DNA of 64,000 bases from Pseudomonas maumuensis (GTDB lineage Bacteria > Pseudomonadota > Gammaproteobacteria > Pseudomonadales > Pseudomonadaceae), in NCBI RefSeq assembly GCF_019139675.1, contig NZ_CP077077.1, forward strand, positions 1,798,001 through 1,862,000, read 5' to 3'. A program made the position numbers and the translations under genes. Positions 9,246 to 17,044 of this stretch are shown here, one piece after another. Position 1 is the first letter of the stretch; every line of letters starts with the position of its first letter. The notes below the pieces were generated by a model, which had not been told where the DNA came from, ran no database searches, and saw only the letters and a list, made by a program, of their open reading frames with translations.

Positions 9246-9259
9246 TGACTGAGCGGTCA
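9246..9259. promoter_or_regulatory. RutR-box-like site (tsx copy 1, distal)
   Basis: TGACTGAGCGGTCA, with intact TGAC and GGTCA arms, 212 bases upstream of tsx copy 1. The core matches E. coli RutR half-sites TGACC/GGTCA with one changed position. Confidence 0.45.
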
Positions 9260-9384
9260 GCAAACGCGGGCGGGATCCTTCCCGCCCCGATCGAGGGGGC
9301 GCGCAGATTACTCACTTGCGCGCCGGGCCTCAAGTGCTCCGTCCTGGAGCACGGTGTCACACCGTGGGGCGTAGGCCCCTTCGC

Positions 9385-10170
9385 TTAGAAATGCACCTTC
9401 ACCAGGGCGCTGGCGACGCTCTGGTTGCTGTCCACGTTGCCACGGCTGTCGATGCCGTACTTGTCCTTCCAGTAGCTGTATTCGAAACCGACATAGAGCT
9501 GCTTGGCGCCCAGGTTCAGGGCCTTGCCCAGGTCATATTTGACCTGTGGGTTGAACTGCAGGTTGGCGTGGTAGGTGCCGCGGCGGGTCTGGTCGTTGTC
9601 GACCACCCAGTCGATGTAGCCGTCGATCAGGATGTCGGACTTGCCCACCGGGATGGTGTAGGACCAGGCCGGGGTTATCTGCCAGACGTTGTCGCCGGGG
9701 CGGCTGCCTTCGGTGTTGCGCAGGTAGAAGTTCAGGGTGAAATAGTTGAAGCCGGGCACGTTCAGGTCGAAGCCGGGGCCGATCAGGTAGGCCTCGTTGT
9801 CGCCCTCGCCACGCTCGTAGGTCATGGCCAGCAGCACGTCCTTGACCGGGCCGAAGGCCAGGTTGCGCTCGAAGATCTTGCCGAACGACAGGCGCGGGCT
9901 GAACTCACCGTAGTAGGTGGTCACGCCTTTGCCGGGGTCGGCCTTGCCGTTGTAGAAGATCTTGTCGACGAACAGGAAGGTGTCGCCGTACTTCCACTTG
10001 TTGGCGTGTTCGAAGGTGATGGTCTGCTGGATGTCGGGGTTGACCTTGAAGTCCTTGCCGTAGAGGTAGGACAGGCTTTCGCCGTGCCACTGCAGCCATT
10101 CGCCGGCATGGGCGGGAAGGGTGGCCAGCAGGCTGCTGCCCAGCAGGACGGAGGTGGTGATGCGCTTCAT
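9385..10170 (-). CDS. Tsx-like nucleoside-specific outer-membrane channel (copy 2)
   Basis: Tandem paralogue of the preceding channel gene; 261 residues with signal peptide MKRITTSVLLGSSLLATLPAHA (cleavage near residue 22). The barrel strands align along the whole length with copy 1 (EWLQWHGESLSYLYGKDF, YYGEFSPRLSFGKIF, DNVWQITPAWSYTIPVGKS) and it also ends VKVHF. The start is the ATG at 10170; a longer reading frame upstream lacks a signal peptide at its start. It lies 141 bases downstream of the UacT-like permease gene and may be cotranscribed with it, giving an outer-membrane partner for the inner-membrane purine permease. Confidence 0.9.
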   Translation of the reverse strand: MKRITTSVLLGSSLLATLPAHAGEWLQWHGESLSYLYGKDFKVNPDIQQTITFEHANKWKYGDTFLFVDKIFYNGKADPGKGVTTYYGEFSPRLSFGKIFERNLAFGPVKDVLLAMTYERGEGDNEAYLIGPGFDLNVPGFNYFTLNFYLRNTEGSRPGDNVWQITPAWSYTIPVGKSDILIDGYIDWVVDNDQTRRGTYHANLQFNPQVKYDLGKALNLGAKQLYVGFEYSYWKDKYGIDSRGNVDSNQSVASALVKVHF

Positions 10171-10311
10171 GTTGTGATTCCCGGACTTATTGTTTTTGTA
10201 AGGGCTTTTTCGGCGCGCAGGCGCCCCGGACGGCCCATTCCGGCGGGCCGACGGTACTGCGTTACCACAGGGTTGAAGCGGGGCGGCCAGGACGGCGCCG
10301 CCCCTGGTCAC

Positions 10312-11667
10312 TCAATGCTGGTGACAGGCATCGTTATGCGCGGCGCGGTCGGCGCCGCCGAGGATGTTGAACAGCAGGTTCAGCACCAGGGCGCTGAGGG
10401 TGGCCATGGCGATACCACTGTGGGTGATCGGTTCCATCCACTGCGGCATCTGCGCGAAGAACTCCGGGCGCACCACCGGGATCAGGCCAAAGCCGACGCT
10501 GACGGCGACCAGCAGCTGGTTGCGTCGGTCGGAGATGTCCGCCTCCTGGAGGATCTTGATCCCGGTGGCGGTGACCATGCCGAACATGGCGATGGACGCG
10601 CCGCCCAGTACCGCGGGCGGGATCGAGGCGATCAGGAAGGCCGCCTTGGGCAGCAGGCTGAGCAGGATCAACAGCGCGCCGGCCATCACCGTGACGTAGC
10701 GGCAGCGTACCCCGGTCATCTGCACCAGGCCGATGTTCTGGGCGAACGAGGAGTGGGTGAAGGTGTTGAAGAAGCCGGCGATGAACGACGCGCCGGCATC
10801 GCACAGCAGGCCGCGACGCAGCATGCCCGGCGTTACTTCACGGTCGGTCACCTTGCCCAGGGCGAGGAACATGCCCGTGGACTCGACGAAGATGATCACC
10901 ACCACCAGGCACATCGACAGGATCGGCGCCAGGCTGAAGGTCGGCATGCCGAAGTGCAGAGGGGTGACCACCTGCAGCCACGGCGCCTCGCTCAGGCCCG
11001 ACAGGTCGACCATGCCGATGGATCCGGCGAGCACGTAGCCCAGGCCCATGCCCACCAGTACCGACACGTTGACCCAGAACCCGCGCATGAAGCGGTTGAT
11101 CAGCAGGATCACCGCCAGCACCAGGCCGGCGACCATCAGGTAGATCGGCGCGCCGAAGGCTTCGGCGTCATGGCCGCCGCCGGCCCAGTTGACCGCCACC
11201 GGGAACAGCGACAGGCCGATGGAGGTGATGACCGTGCCGGTCACCAGCGGCGGGAAGAAACGCACGACCTTGGACATGAACGGCGCGATCAGCATGCCGA
11301 AGAAGCCGGCGGCGATGGTCGCGCCGAAGATCCCTTGCAGGCCGACACCGGGCATGCCGGCCATGGCCACCATGCTGCCGACGGCGGCGAAGCTGGCGCC
11401 CATCATGACCGGCATGCGAATGCCGACTGGGCCGATACCGAAGGATTGGATGATGGTGGCAACGCCGGCGACCAGCAGGTCGGCGTTGATCAGGAAGGCG
11501 ACTTCTTCGCGGGACAGGCCCGCCGCCTGGCCGATGATCAGCGGCACCGCGATGGCGCCGCCGTACATCAGCAGAACGTGTTGCAGACCCACCAGGATCA
11601 GCTGGAACAAGGGCAGGGGCTGTCGTGGCGGCGCAACAGGGATGTACGCCTTGGGTGACTCGGACAT
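10312..11667 (-). CDS. uacT: NCS2 family urate/xanthine permease
   Basis: Inner-membrane nucleobase:cation symporter of the NCS2 (NAT) family, 451 residues with about 12-14 hydrophobic segments. Family landmarks: LVGLQHVLLMYGGAIAVPL near residue 26, MPVMMGASFAAVGSM near residue 85, PPLVTGTVITSIGLSLFP near residue 139, and the NAT signature zone FVESTGMFLALGKV followed by SSFAQNIGLVQMTGVRCRYV near residue 309. Glutamine and asparagine in SSFAQNIG are typical of xanthine/urate members. It lies downstream of puuD, allA, uraD and puuE on the same strand, so urate or xanthine is the likely substrate. The exact substrate is inferred from context. Confidence 0.88.
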   Translation of the reverse strand: MSESPKAYIPVAPPRQPLPLFQLILVGLQHVLLMYGGAIAVPLIIGQAAGLSREEVAFLINADLLVAGVATIIQSFGIGPVGIRMPVMMGASFAAVGSMVAMAGMPGVGLQGIFGATIAAGFFGMLIAPFMSKVVRFFPPLVTGTVITSIGLSLFPVAVNWAGGGHDAEAFGAPIYLMVAGLVLAVILLINRFMRGFWVNVSVLVGMGLGYVLAGSIGMVDLSGLSEAPWLQVVTPLHFGMPTFSLAPILSMCLVVVIIFVESTGMFLALGKVTDREVTPGMLRRGLLCDAGASFIAGFFNTFTHSSFAQNIGLVQMTGVRCRYVTVMAGALLILLSLLPKAAFLIASIPPAVLGGASIAMFGMVTATGIKILQEADISDRRNQLLVAVSVGFGLIPVVRPEFFAQMPQWMEPITHSGIAMATLSALVLNLLFNILGGADRAAHNDACHQH

Positions 11668-11820
11668 GCAGCACCTCGAGTTTTGTTTTTATTCTCGGAT
11701 CCAAGCGGGCGGCTTCACGTGGCAGTCTCCGGTAAAGGAGGCTGGGGTTCCCGCGTGAAGCCGAACGCTCGATGCTTGCTTGTTACGTAGAGCTTGTAGC
11801 GAGGCCGGGAGTACCGGCCT

Positions 11821-11848
11821 CATCGCGGGGCAAGCCCGCTCCCACGCA
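11821..11848. repeat. Single REP-like unit
   Basis: A single copy with core GGGGCAAGCCCGCTCCCAC between puuD and uacT. It belongs to a second REP subtype also seen at 34561 and 63251. Confidence 0.65.
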
Positions 11849-11861
11849 GTCGCGGGGTGTC

Positions 11862-13178
11862 TCAGTTGACCTGCGCGCCTTTGGCGATCCAGTCGCCGAC
11901 CAGCTTGCGTTCCTCGACGGTCATCTGGGTGATGTTGCCCAGCGGCATGATCTGGCTGGCGACGGCCTGCGCCTGGATGCGCGCGGCCTGGGCCTGGATC
12001 TGCTGCGGGGTGTCGAACATCACGCCGCCAGGTGCGGCGCTGAACAGCGGGCTGGTCGGCTTGGCCGAGTGGCACACGGTGCAGCGTTCCTGGATGACGG
12101 TGTGGATCTTGTCGAAGGTTTCACCGCCAGCCTGGGCTGTGGCCTGGGCCGGAGCCTCGGCGGGGGCCGCAGGTTTGGCGGCTTCCTCGGCGCGCAGTTC
12201 GGCGGCGGTCTTACCGCCCACGGCGGTGGCCGGCAGCGGTTGGTACTCGACCTTGGCGGCGGCCTGCTCAGGTGCGCTCGGCAGCGGTTTCGGGCCGGTC
12301 ACGTAGGCCAGGCAGATCATCGCCAGGGCGCCGACTGGCAGGGTCCAGGCGTACTTGTTGCTGTCGTGGCGGGTGTTGAAGTAGTGACGGATCAATACCG
12401 CGGCCACCGCGATCCCGGCCAGGATCAGCCAGTTGTACTGGCTGCCGTAGGTGCTCGGGAAGTGGTTGCTGATCATGATGAACAGCACCGGCAGGGTGAA
12501 GTAGTTGTTGTGGCGCGAGCGCAGCAGGCCCTTGGCCGGCAGGACCGGGTCGGGGGTCTGGTTGTTCTCGATGGCCGCCACCAGCTGGCGCTGCGCCGGC
12601 ATGATGATGCGGAACACGTTACCGACCATGATGGTGCCGATGATCGCGCCGGTGTGCAGGTACGCGCCACGGCCGCTGAACACCAGGCTGAAGCCCCAGC
12701 AGGCGGCGATGATCAGCACGAACAGCACGGCACCGAGCAGCGCCGGCTTCTTGCCCAGGGGCGAGTCGCAGAGGAAGTCGTAGATGAACCAGCCGGCGAT
12801 CAGCGAGCCGATACCGATGGCCACGCCTTCGGCACCGCTGAGGGTGCTGCCGGGTGCCAGCAGGTACAGGGTCGGGTTCCAGTAGAACACCACGCACAGC
12901 AGGGCGATCCCGGACATCCAGGTGAAGTAGGCTTCCCATTTGAACCAGTGCAGGTTCTCGGGCATCTTCGGCGGGGCCAGCTTGTATTTTTCCAGGTGGT
13001 AGATGCCACCACCGTGGATGGCCCAAAGGTCACCCGACAACCCATCGCGCGGGTTGCTGCGGTTCAGGTGGTTCTCCAGCCAGACGAAGTAGAACGATGC
13101 ACCGATCCAGGCCACGCCGGTGATCATGTGAACCCAGCGAATGCTCAGGTTCAGCCATTCGTGAAGGTGTGCTTCCAC
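11862..13178 (-). CDS. puuD: Membrane-bound urate oxidase PuuD with C-terminal cytochrome c domain
   Basis: Cytochrome-linked urate hydroxylase that makes 5-hydroxyisourate without O2-dependent uricase. The 438-residue protein begins VEAHLHEWLNLSIRWVHMITGVAWIG (GTG start at 13178). It has about eight membrane segments and conserved histidines (HEWLNLSIRWVHM, IHGGGIYHLEKYKL, HNNYFTLPVLFIMISNHFP). After an Ala/Glu-rich linker (residues 325-352) comes a cytochrome c domain with the haem motif CTVCH near residue 370 and a probable axial methionine in ASQIMPLGNITQM near residue 411. It is coded with uraD, allA and puuE on one strand, completing urate-to-glyoxylate chemistry. Electrons would pass to the respiratory chain. 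Confidence 0.93.
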   Translation of the reverse strand: MEAHLHEWLNLSIRWVHMITGVAWIGASFYFVWLENHLNRSNPRDGLSGDLWAIHGGGIYHLEKYKLAPPKMPENLHWFKWEAYFTWMSGIALLCVVFYWNPTLYLLAPGSTLSGAEGVAIGIGSLIAGWFIYDFLCDSPLGKKPALLGAVLFVLIIAACWGFSLVFSGRGAYLHTGAIIGTIMVGNVFRIIMPAQRQLVAAIENNQTPDPVLPAKGLLRSRHNNYFTLPVLFIMISNHFPSTYGSQYNWLILAGIAVAAVLIRHYFNTRHDSNKYAWTLPVGALAMICLAYVTGPKPLPSAPEQAAAKVEYQPLPATAVGGKTAAELRAEEAAKPAAPAEAPAQATAQAGGETFDKIHTVIQERCTVCHSAKPTSPLFSAAPGGVMFDTPQQIQAQAARIQAQAVASQIMPLGNITQMTVEERKLVGDWIAKGAQVN

Positions 13179-13223
13179 AGTATTTACCTCTCGCCAGTCA
13201 CCTTATCGATGACCGACCCTTTC

Positions 13224-13727
13224 TTATTGGTGGGGATTGAGGATCAACATCTGTTCCTCGGGGAAGTAATGCTCATCGCAGTTGTTGCCGGAACCACTGC
13301 GATCAACCACCAGGAAGTCATCCCGCTTTTCGATCGTCAGCACCGGGTGGTGCCAGACGCCGCGATGGTAATTGATGCCCTGCCTGCCATTACTGCGGAA
13401 GGCGCGGACCAAGCCTGATACAGGTGCATCGCCAAGTGGCGCGACCACGATCAGAAAGGGGTTGCCGAGCAGCGGGATGAAAGCCTGGCTGCCCAGCGGA
13501 TGGCGTTCCAGCATGCGTACGGTCAGCGGCATCTCCAGCGCGTCGGCGCGGAAGATGCTGATGATCGCCTTGTCTTCGGGCTCGGCGGTCTCGACCGTGG
13601 CGAGCTTGTGGAAGCGCATGGTCGAGCCGTTGTTGATCATGAAGTGGTCGCTGCCGTCGGTTTCGATCACGTCTCCGAAGGGGGCGAAGGCTTCTTTGGT
13701 CAGGGGCTCGATCATCAGGGTGCGCAT
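13224..13727 (-). CDS. allA: Ureidoglycolate lyase
   Basis: Splits ureidoglycolate into glyoxylate and urea, the step that links purine breakdown to the gcl operon. The 167-residue cupin-fold protein starts MRTLMIEPLTKEAFAPFGDVIE (ATG at 13727) and shows HKLATVETAEPEDKAIISIFRA near residue 39, MLERHPLGSQAFIPLLGNPFLIVVAP near residue 67 and YHRGVWHHPVLTIE near residue 112, all typical of AllA. It follows uraD by 103 bases. There is no room for an allantoicase gene between them. Confidence 0.93.
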   Translation of the reverse strand: MRTLMIEPLTKEAFAPFGDVIETDGSDHFMINNGSTMRFHKLATVETAEPEDKAIISIFRADALEMPLTVRMLERHPLGSQAFIPLLGNPFLIVVAPLGDAPVSGLVRAFRSNGRQGINYHRGVWHHPVLTIEKRDDFLVVDRSGSGNNCDEHYFPEEQMLILNPHQ

Positions 13728-13830
13728 GCGGTTATCTCTTCTATTCGTTGTTCTGGATTTTGGTGGCCTGGCGGGCCGGGGCCCTGGGTGCGGACGCGTC
13801 ACGCACTCGGGCCAGGGCGCTGCCAGTGCC

Positions 13831-14346
13831 TTACAGCTGCAGCAGGCGGAACAGGGCGATCAGGTTGATCTGCGCCAGGGCTTCCTTGAACTCGGCATCC
13901 GTGTCGTTGTGGATGCGTTTTTCGAAGGCGGCGAGGATCTGGTGCCGGTTGCTGCCCTTGACCGCCATGATGAACGGGAACTGGAACTTGGCCTTGTAGG
14001 CGTCGTTGAGCTCGGTGAAGCGGGCGAACTCTTCGGCGGTGCATTGGTGGATGCCGGCGCCGGCCTGTTCGTTGGTGCTCGATTCGGTCAGCTCGCCCTG
14101 GATGGCGGCCTTGCCGGCCAAGTCCGGGTGGGCGTTGATCAGTGCCAGTTGCTCGGCATGGCTGGCGCTGAGCAGGATGTCGCTCATGCGTTGATGCAGT
14201 GCCTCGATCTCGTCCAGCTCGGCCAGTTGCCCCAGGTCGTAGGCTTTCTCGGCGACCCACGGCGAGTGCTCGTAGATGTCGGCGAAGGCCGCGACGAAGG
14301 CGGCGCGGTCCAGGGTGGAGGGCTTGAGGGTCTTGAAGGCAGTCAT
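13831..14346 (-). CDS. uraD: OHCU decarboxylase
   Basis: Decarboxylates 2-oxo-4-hydroxy-4-carboxy-5-ureidoimidazoline to S-allantoin. The 171-residue all-helical protein has the family pattern: FADIYEHSPWVAEKAYDLG near residue 25, LINAHPDLAGKAAIQGELTESS near residue 68 (His70 is the usual catalytic His of the HPDLA motif), ELNDAYKAKFQFPFIMAVKG near residue 112 and RHQILAAFEKRIHND near residue 135. The ATG overlaps the puuE stop (ATGA), so the two are translationally coupled. Confidence 0.95.
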   Translation of the reverse strand: MTAFKTLKPSTLDRAAFVAAFADIYEHSPWVAEKAYDLGQLAELDEIEALHQRMSDILLSASHAEQLALINAHPDLAGKAAIQGELTESSTNEQAGAGIHQCTAEEFARFTELNDAYKAKFQFPFIMAVKGSNRHQILAAFEKRIHNDTDAEFKEALAQINLIALFRLLQL

Positions 14347-15272
14347 CAGGCGTTCTCTTTCTTGTACGGGTGGGTGGCGTGCCAGTGGCGGGCGATGTCC
14401 ACGCGCCGGGCGAACCAGACCTGCTCGTGGCTCTTGGCGTAGTCGACGAAGCGCTTGAGCGCGGCCAGGCGCGCCGGGCGGCCGACCAGGCGGCAGTGCA
14501 GGCCGATGGAGAGCATCTTCGGTGCCTCGGCGCCTTCCTCGTAGAGCACGTCGAAGGCGTCCTTCAGGTACTGGAAGAACTGCTCGCCGCAGTTGAAGCC
14601 CTGCACCTGGGTAAAGCGCATGTCGTTGGTGTCGAGGGTGTAGGGGATCACCAGGTGCGGCTTGCCGGTCGGGTTGTTCGGCTCCCAGTAGGGCAGGTCG
14701 TCGTCGTAGGTGTCGCTGTCGTAGAGGAAGCCGCCTTCCTCCATGACCAGGCGCCGGGTGTTCGGGCCGGTGCGGCCGGTGTACCAGCCTTGCGGGCGTT
14801 CGCCGGTAAGCTCGGTGAGGATGCGGATGGCTTCGAGCATGTGCTCGCGCTCTTGCGCTTCATCCATGTACTGGTAGTCGATCCAGCGGTAGCCGTGGCT
14901 GCAGATCTCGTGGCCGGCCTCGACCATGGCGCGGATCACGTCGGGGTGGCGCTGGGCGGCCATGGCCACGGCGAAGATGGTCAGCGGCACGCCGCTGTCC
15001 TTGAACAGCTTGAGCAGGCGCCATACCCCGGCGCGGCTGCCATATTCGTAGAGCGACTCCATGCTCATGTTGCGCGCGCCCTGCAGCGGCTGGGCGGCGA
15101 CCATTTCGGAAAGGAACGCTTCGGACTCTTTGTCGCCATGCAGGATGTTGCGCTCGCCACCTTCTTCGTAGTTGAGCACGAAGGACAGCGCAATGCGGGC
15201 ATTCCCCGGCCATTGCGGATGAGGTGGGTTGTTGCCGTAACCGATCAGGTCGCGAGGGTAGTCAGCGCTCAC
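14346..15272 (-). CDS. puuE: Allantoinase PuuE (polysaccharide deacetylase family)
   Basis: Metal-independent allantoinase that hydrolyses allantoin to allantoate; unrelated to the metal-dependent amidohydrolase AllB. The 308-residue product begins VSADYPRDLIGYGNNPPHPQ (GTG start at 15272) and carries NARIALSFVLNYEEGGERN near residue 24, GHEICSHGYRWIDYQYM near residue 118 and YDDDLPYWEPNNP near residue 187. It is the first gene of a puuE-uraD-allA-puuD-uacT-tsx series. A TTGTATACAA operator lies 77 bases upstream of its start. Confidence 0.94.
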   Translation of the reverse strand: MSADYPRDLIGYGNNPPHPQWPGNARIALSFVLNYEEGGERNILHGDKESEAFLSEMVAAQPLQGARNMSMESLYEYGSRAGVWRLLKLFKDSGVPLTIFAVAMAAQRHPDVIRAMVEAGHEICSHGYRWIDYQYMDEAQEREHMLEAIRILTELTGERPQGWYTGRTGPNTRRLVMEEGGFLYDSDTYDDDLPYWEPNNPTGKPHLVIPYTLDTNDMRFTQVQGFNCGEQFFQYLKDAFDVLYEEGAEAPKMLSIGLHCRLVGRPARLAALKRFVDYAKSHEQVWFARRVDIARHWHATHPYKKENA

Positions 15273-15348
15273 TGCAGTCTTCCTTCTTGTACGTATGTGC
15301 GGGTGGTGGGCGGGCCGCGTCGGGATGTCGCACCACCGGATGGGCTGA

Positions 15349-15358
15349 TTGTATACAA
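15349..15358. promoter_or_regulatory. Palindromic operator TTGTATACAA (puuE promoter)
   Basis: Perfect copy of the gcl-type operator, 77 bases upstream of the puuE GTG start. Confidence 0.7.
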
Positions 15359-15531
15359 CTTCTTAAATACTTTGTAAGCCTGTTTTTCCGCATTTCTTCC
15401 CATTTGTCGCCTGAGAATGGCTTGCAAGAAACCTGCCTGATTGGTCAGCTAATGCCGTGAGGGTCGGCATCGGGCGTGTCTTTGCGACTGATGGAGTGTT
15501 CTAGGAGTCTTGACCTGGGATGCAGAAAAAA

Positions 15532-15541
15532 TTGTGTACAA
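15532..15541. promoter_or_regulatory. Operator TTGTGTACAA (uraH promoter)
   Basis: One-base variant of the operator, 97 bases upstream of uraH. Its right arm contains TACAAT, a good -10 element, so a bound repressor would block the promoter directly. Confidence 0.6.
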
Positions 15542-15638
15542 TCCGTCGCTAAACTGTCTTAATGGCTGCATTCCCGCACGGTGCCAGCCTGTTGCCGTGT
15601 ATTTTTTGCCCACGTAGACGACAAGAGGCGACAAGCAA

Positions 15639-15992
15639 ATGGGACGTTTGACCACACACGTACTGGACGCCGCGCATGGCTGCCCGGGCAGCTCGATCAA
15701 GGTCGAGCTGTACCGCGTCGAAGGCCAGCAACTGGAACTGGTGAACACCGCCCTGACCAACAGCGATGGCCGCGTCGATGCGCCGCTGCTGCAGGGCGAC
15801 GATTACCGCACCGGCGTCTATCAATTGCAGTTCAGCGCCGGTGACTACTACCGCGCCAAGGGTGTGAAGCTGCCGGACACCGCGTTCCTCGACGTGGTCG
15901 TGCTGCGCTTCGGCATCGACGAGCAGCAGGAGCACTACCACGTGCCGCTGCTGATCTCGCCGTACAGCTATTCGACCTATCGTGGAAGCTAG
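15639..15992 (+). CDS. uraH: 5-hydroxyisourate hydrolase (transthyretin-like)
   Basis: Hydrolyses 5-hydroxyisourate, the PuuD product, to OHCU for UraD. The 117-residue protein has the diagnostic N-terminal LTTHVLDAAHGCPGSSIKVELYR pattern (split: THVLDAAHG at residues 6-14) and the C-terminal tetrapeptide YRGS. The histidines at residues 7 and 101 and the Arg near 47 that form the active site appear intact (HYHVPLLISPYSYSTYRGS). No signal peptide is visible, so it is cytoplasmic. It is divergent from puuE and followed by a terminator. Confidence 0.96.
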   Translation: MGRLTTHVLDAAHGCPGSSIKVELYRVEGQQLELVNTALTNSDGRVDAPLLQGDDYRTGVYQLQFSAGDYYRAKGVKLPDTAFLDVVVLRFGIDEQQEHYHVPLLISPYSYSTYRGS

Positions 15993-16024
15993 TTGGTCGC
16001 TAGAAGAATCTTCGTAGGTCCTTG

Positions 16025-16053
16025 GCCCGCTCTCACACTGGCGGGCTTTTTTT
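16025..16053 (+). terminator. Rho-independent terminator after uraH
   Basis: Stem GCCCGC / GCGGGC with a 10-base loop, followed by seven T residues, 33 bases after the uraH stop. Confidence 0.85.
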
Positions 16054-16172
16054 CGTCTGCTGAATATGCTTTTCAGGTGAAGTTCAGCGTACCGCTGACA
16101 TTTTTGTCAGTGGTCTGTCTTTCGGTTGTTTGAGAGCATTGAGCTTCAAGTCGCATCTGAGTATCTGGTCTG

Positions 16173-16907
16173 ATGAGCACAAAATATGCATATGCGCCCT
16201 ATGGCTACCATAAGCTCGGTCAAGTTAATCTCGGGTTCACGGGCGAGCTGGTGGAAAGGGAAACGGGTCATTACCTTCTGGGCAATGGTTACAGAGCGTT
16301 CAATCCGATTTTAATGAATTTCAATAGCCCGGACAGTTTGAGTCCGTTCGCTGGTGGTGGTATGAACGCATACGGTTACTGCCAGGGAGATCCAGTGAAT
16401 TTTCGGGATCCAAGTGGTCATTATCTGTTGGCCGCAGTGCGGAATATTGCCAAAAGATTCTCCTCGAATCTACCTAAGCAGGCTGCTTCAGTGCCCATTT
16501 CAAGGACGCCTGGCGTTAATTCAAAGCCTGTACCCGATGGGGCCAGATTGTTTGCTATTCATACGTCTGAATTAAACAATACTAACTCCCTGGAGGCTGG
16601 CATATCACCACACTTTTCAGTGGCTGACGGATCTGTCCATAGCAAGGCTCAAGGGCCTGGACTCTACTTCACTCTTACTCAAGAGCAGTCCAATTTTTAC
16701 TTGAAAAGAGGAGGAGGGAAAAATCATAATTTTGGGCTGTATCTTATGCCGGGCAAGACTTTGGTCGAAGGGCAGGACTACAAGTTGGATATAAATAGGA
16801 CCGGGGTGCTTCTGGCAGGTGCATTCCATAAGGCCGTAGTGCGTAAAATATTTGAAGGGCCCATGGTGCCCATTAACAAACTGGCTGCTCTAAGAACCGA
16901 GGAGTAA
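16173..16907 (+). CDS. Orphan RHS-core protein with toxin-like C-terminal domain
   Basis: A 244-residue protein with the end of an RHS repeat-associated core at residues 1-90: YAPYGYHKLG, LGFTGELVERETGHYLLGNG, YRAFNPILMNFNSPDSLSPFAGGGMNAY and the DPVNFRDPSGH motif that normally precedes the cleavage point and the variable toxin. After it comes a unique C-terminal domain (about residues 95-244) containing GPGLYFTLTQEQSNFYLKR near residue 167. I do not recognise this domain. It could be a polymorphic toxin delivered by a larger RHS protein or a displaced toxin cassette. There is no signal peptide. The gene is clearly lower in GC than its neighbours and interrupts a purine cluster, which suggests horizontal gain. 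No immunity gene is evident in the 137 bases that follow. Confidence 0.75.
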   Translation: MSTKYAYAPYGYHKLGQVNLGFTGELVERETGHYLLGNGYRAFNPILMNFNSPDSLSPFAGGGMNAYGYCQGDPVNFRDPSGHYLLAAVRNIAKRFSSNLPKQAASVPISRTPGVNSKPVPDGARLFAIHTSELNNTNSLEAGISPHFSVADGSVHSKAQGPGLYFTLTQEQSNFYLKRGGGKNHNFGLYLMPGKTLVEGQDYKLDINRTGVLLAGAFHKAVVRKIFEGPMVPINKLAALRTEE

Positions 16908-17006
16908 GCGACGCTCTTTGCGGCTCAGCTTTCGTAGGGATACTTTATCGCAGGCAATGCGTTGGGTGCGCGCTGTTCGCCTCTGGCCTCTTGTTTGAAG
17001 ATTTTA

Positions 17007-17030
17007 GATGGGACGCCGAAGCGTCCCATC
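17007..17030 (-). terminator. Hairpin between RHS gene and azgA
   Basis: Perfect 10-base stem GATGGGACGC / GCGTCCCATC with a 4-base loop (UUCG on the minus strand). It lies 15 bases beyond the azgA stop. The T-tract is weak on both strands, so termination strength is uncertain. Confidence 0.6.
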
Positions 17031-17044
17031 TTGATGCGACGGAG

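Larger units (their letters stand above)
9035..9384. other. Intergenic region between the two tsx-like genes
   Basis: This 350-base gap holds the promoter region for tsx copy 1. It contains two RutR-box-like palindromes (9088-9101 and 9246-9259) and GC-rich sequence ahead of the 3' end of copy 2. I see no credible small gene in it. Confidence 0.6.
15273..15638. other. Divergent puuE/uraH regulatory region
   Basis: A 366-base non-coding region between divergent genes. It holds two TTGT(A/G)TACAA operators (15349-15358 for puuE, 15532-15541 for uraH). A weak half-site TGATTGGTCAG (15438-15448) resembles the second operator class. No gene is seen. Confidence 0.65.

Noticed and set aside
15438..15448. 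RutR-box-like site near uraH
   Set aside because: Only one arm (TTGGTCA) matches; the other half is degenerate, so it was not listed as a separate site.
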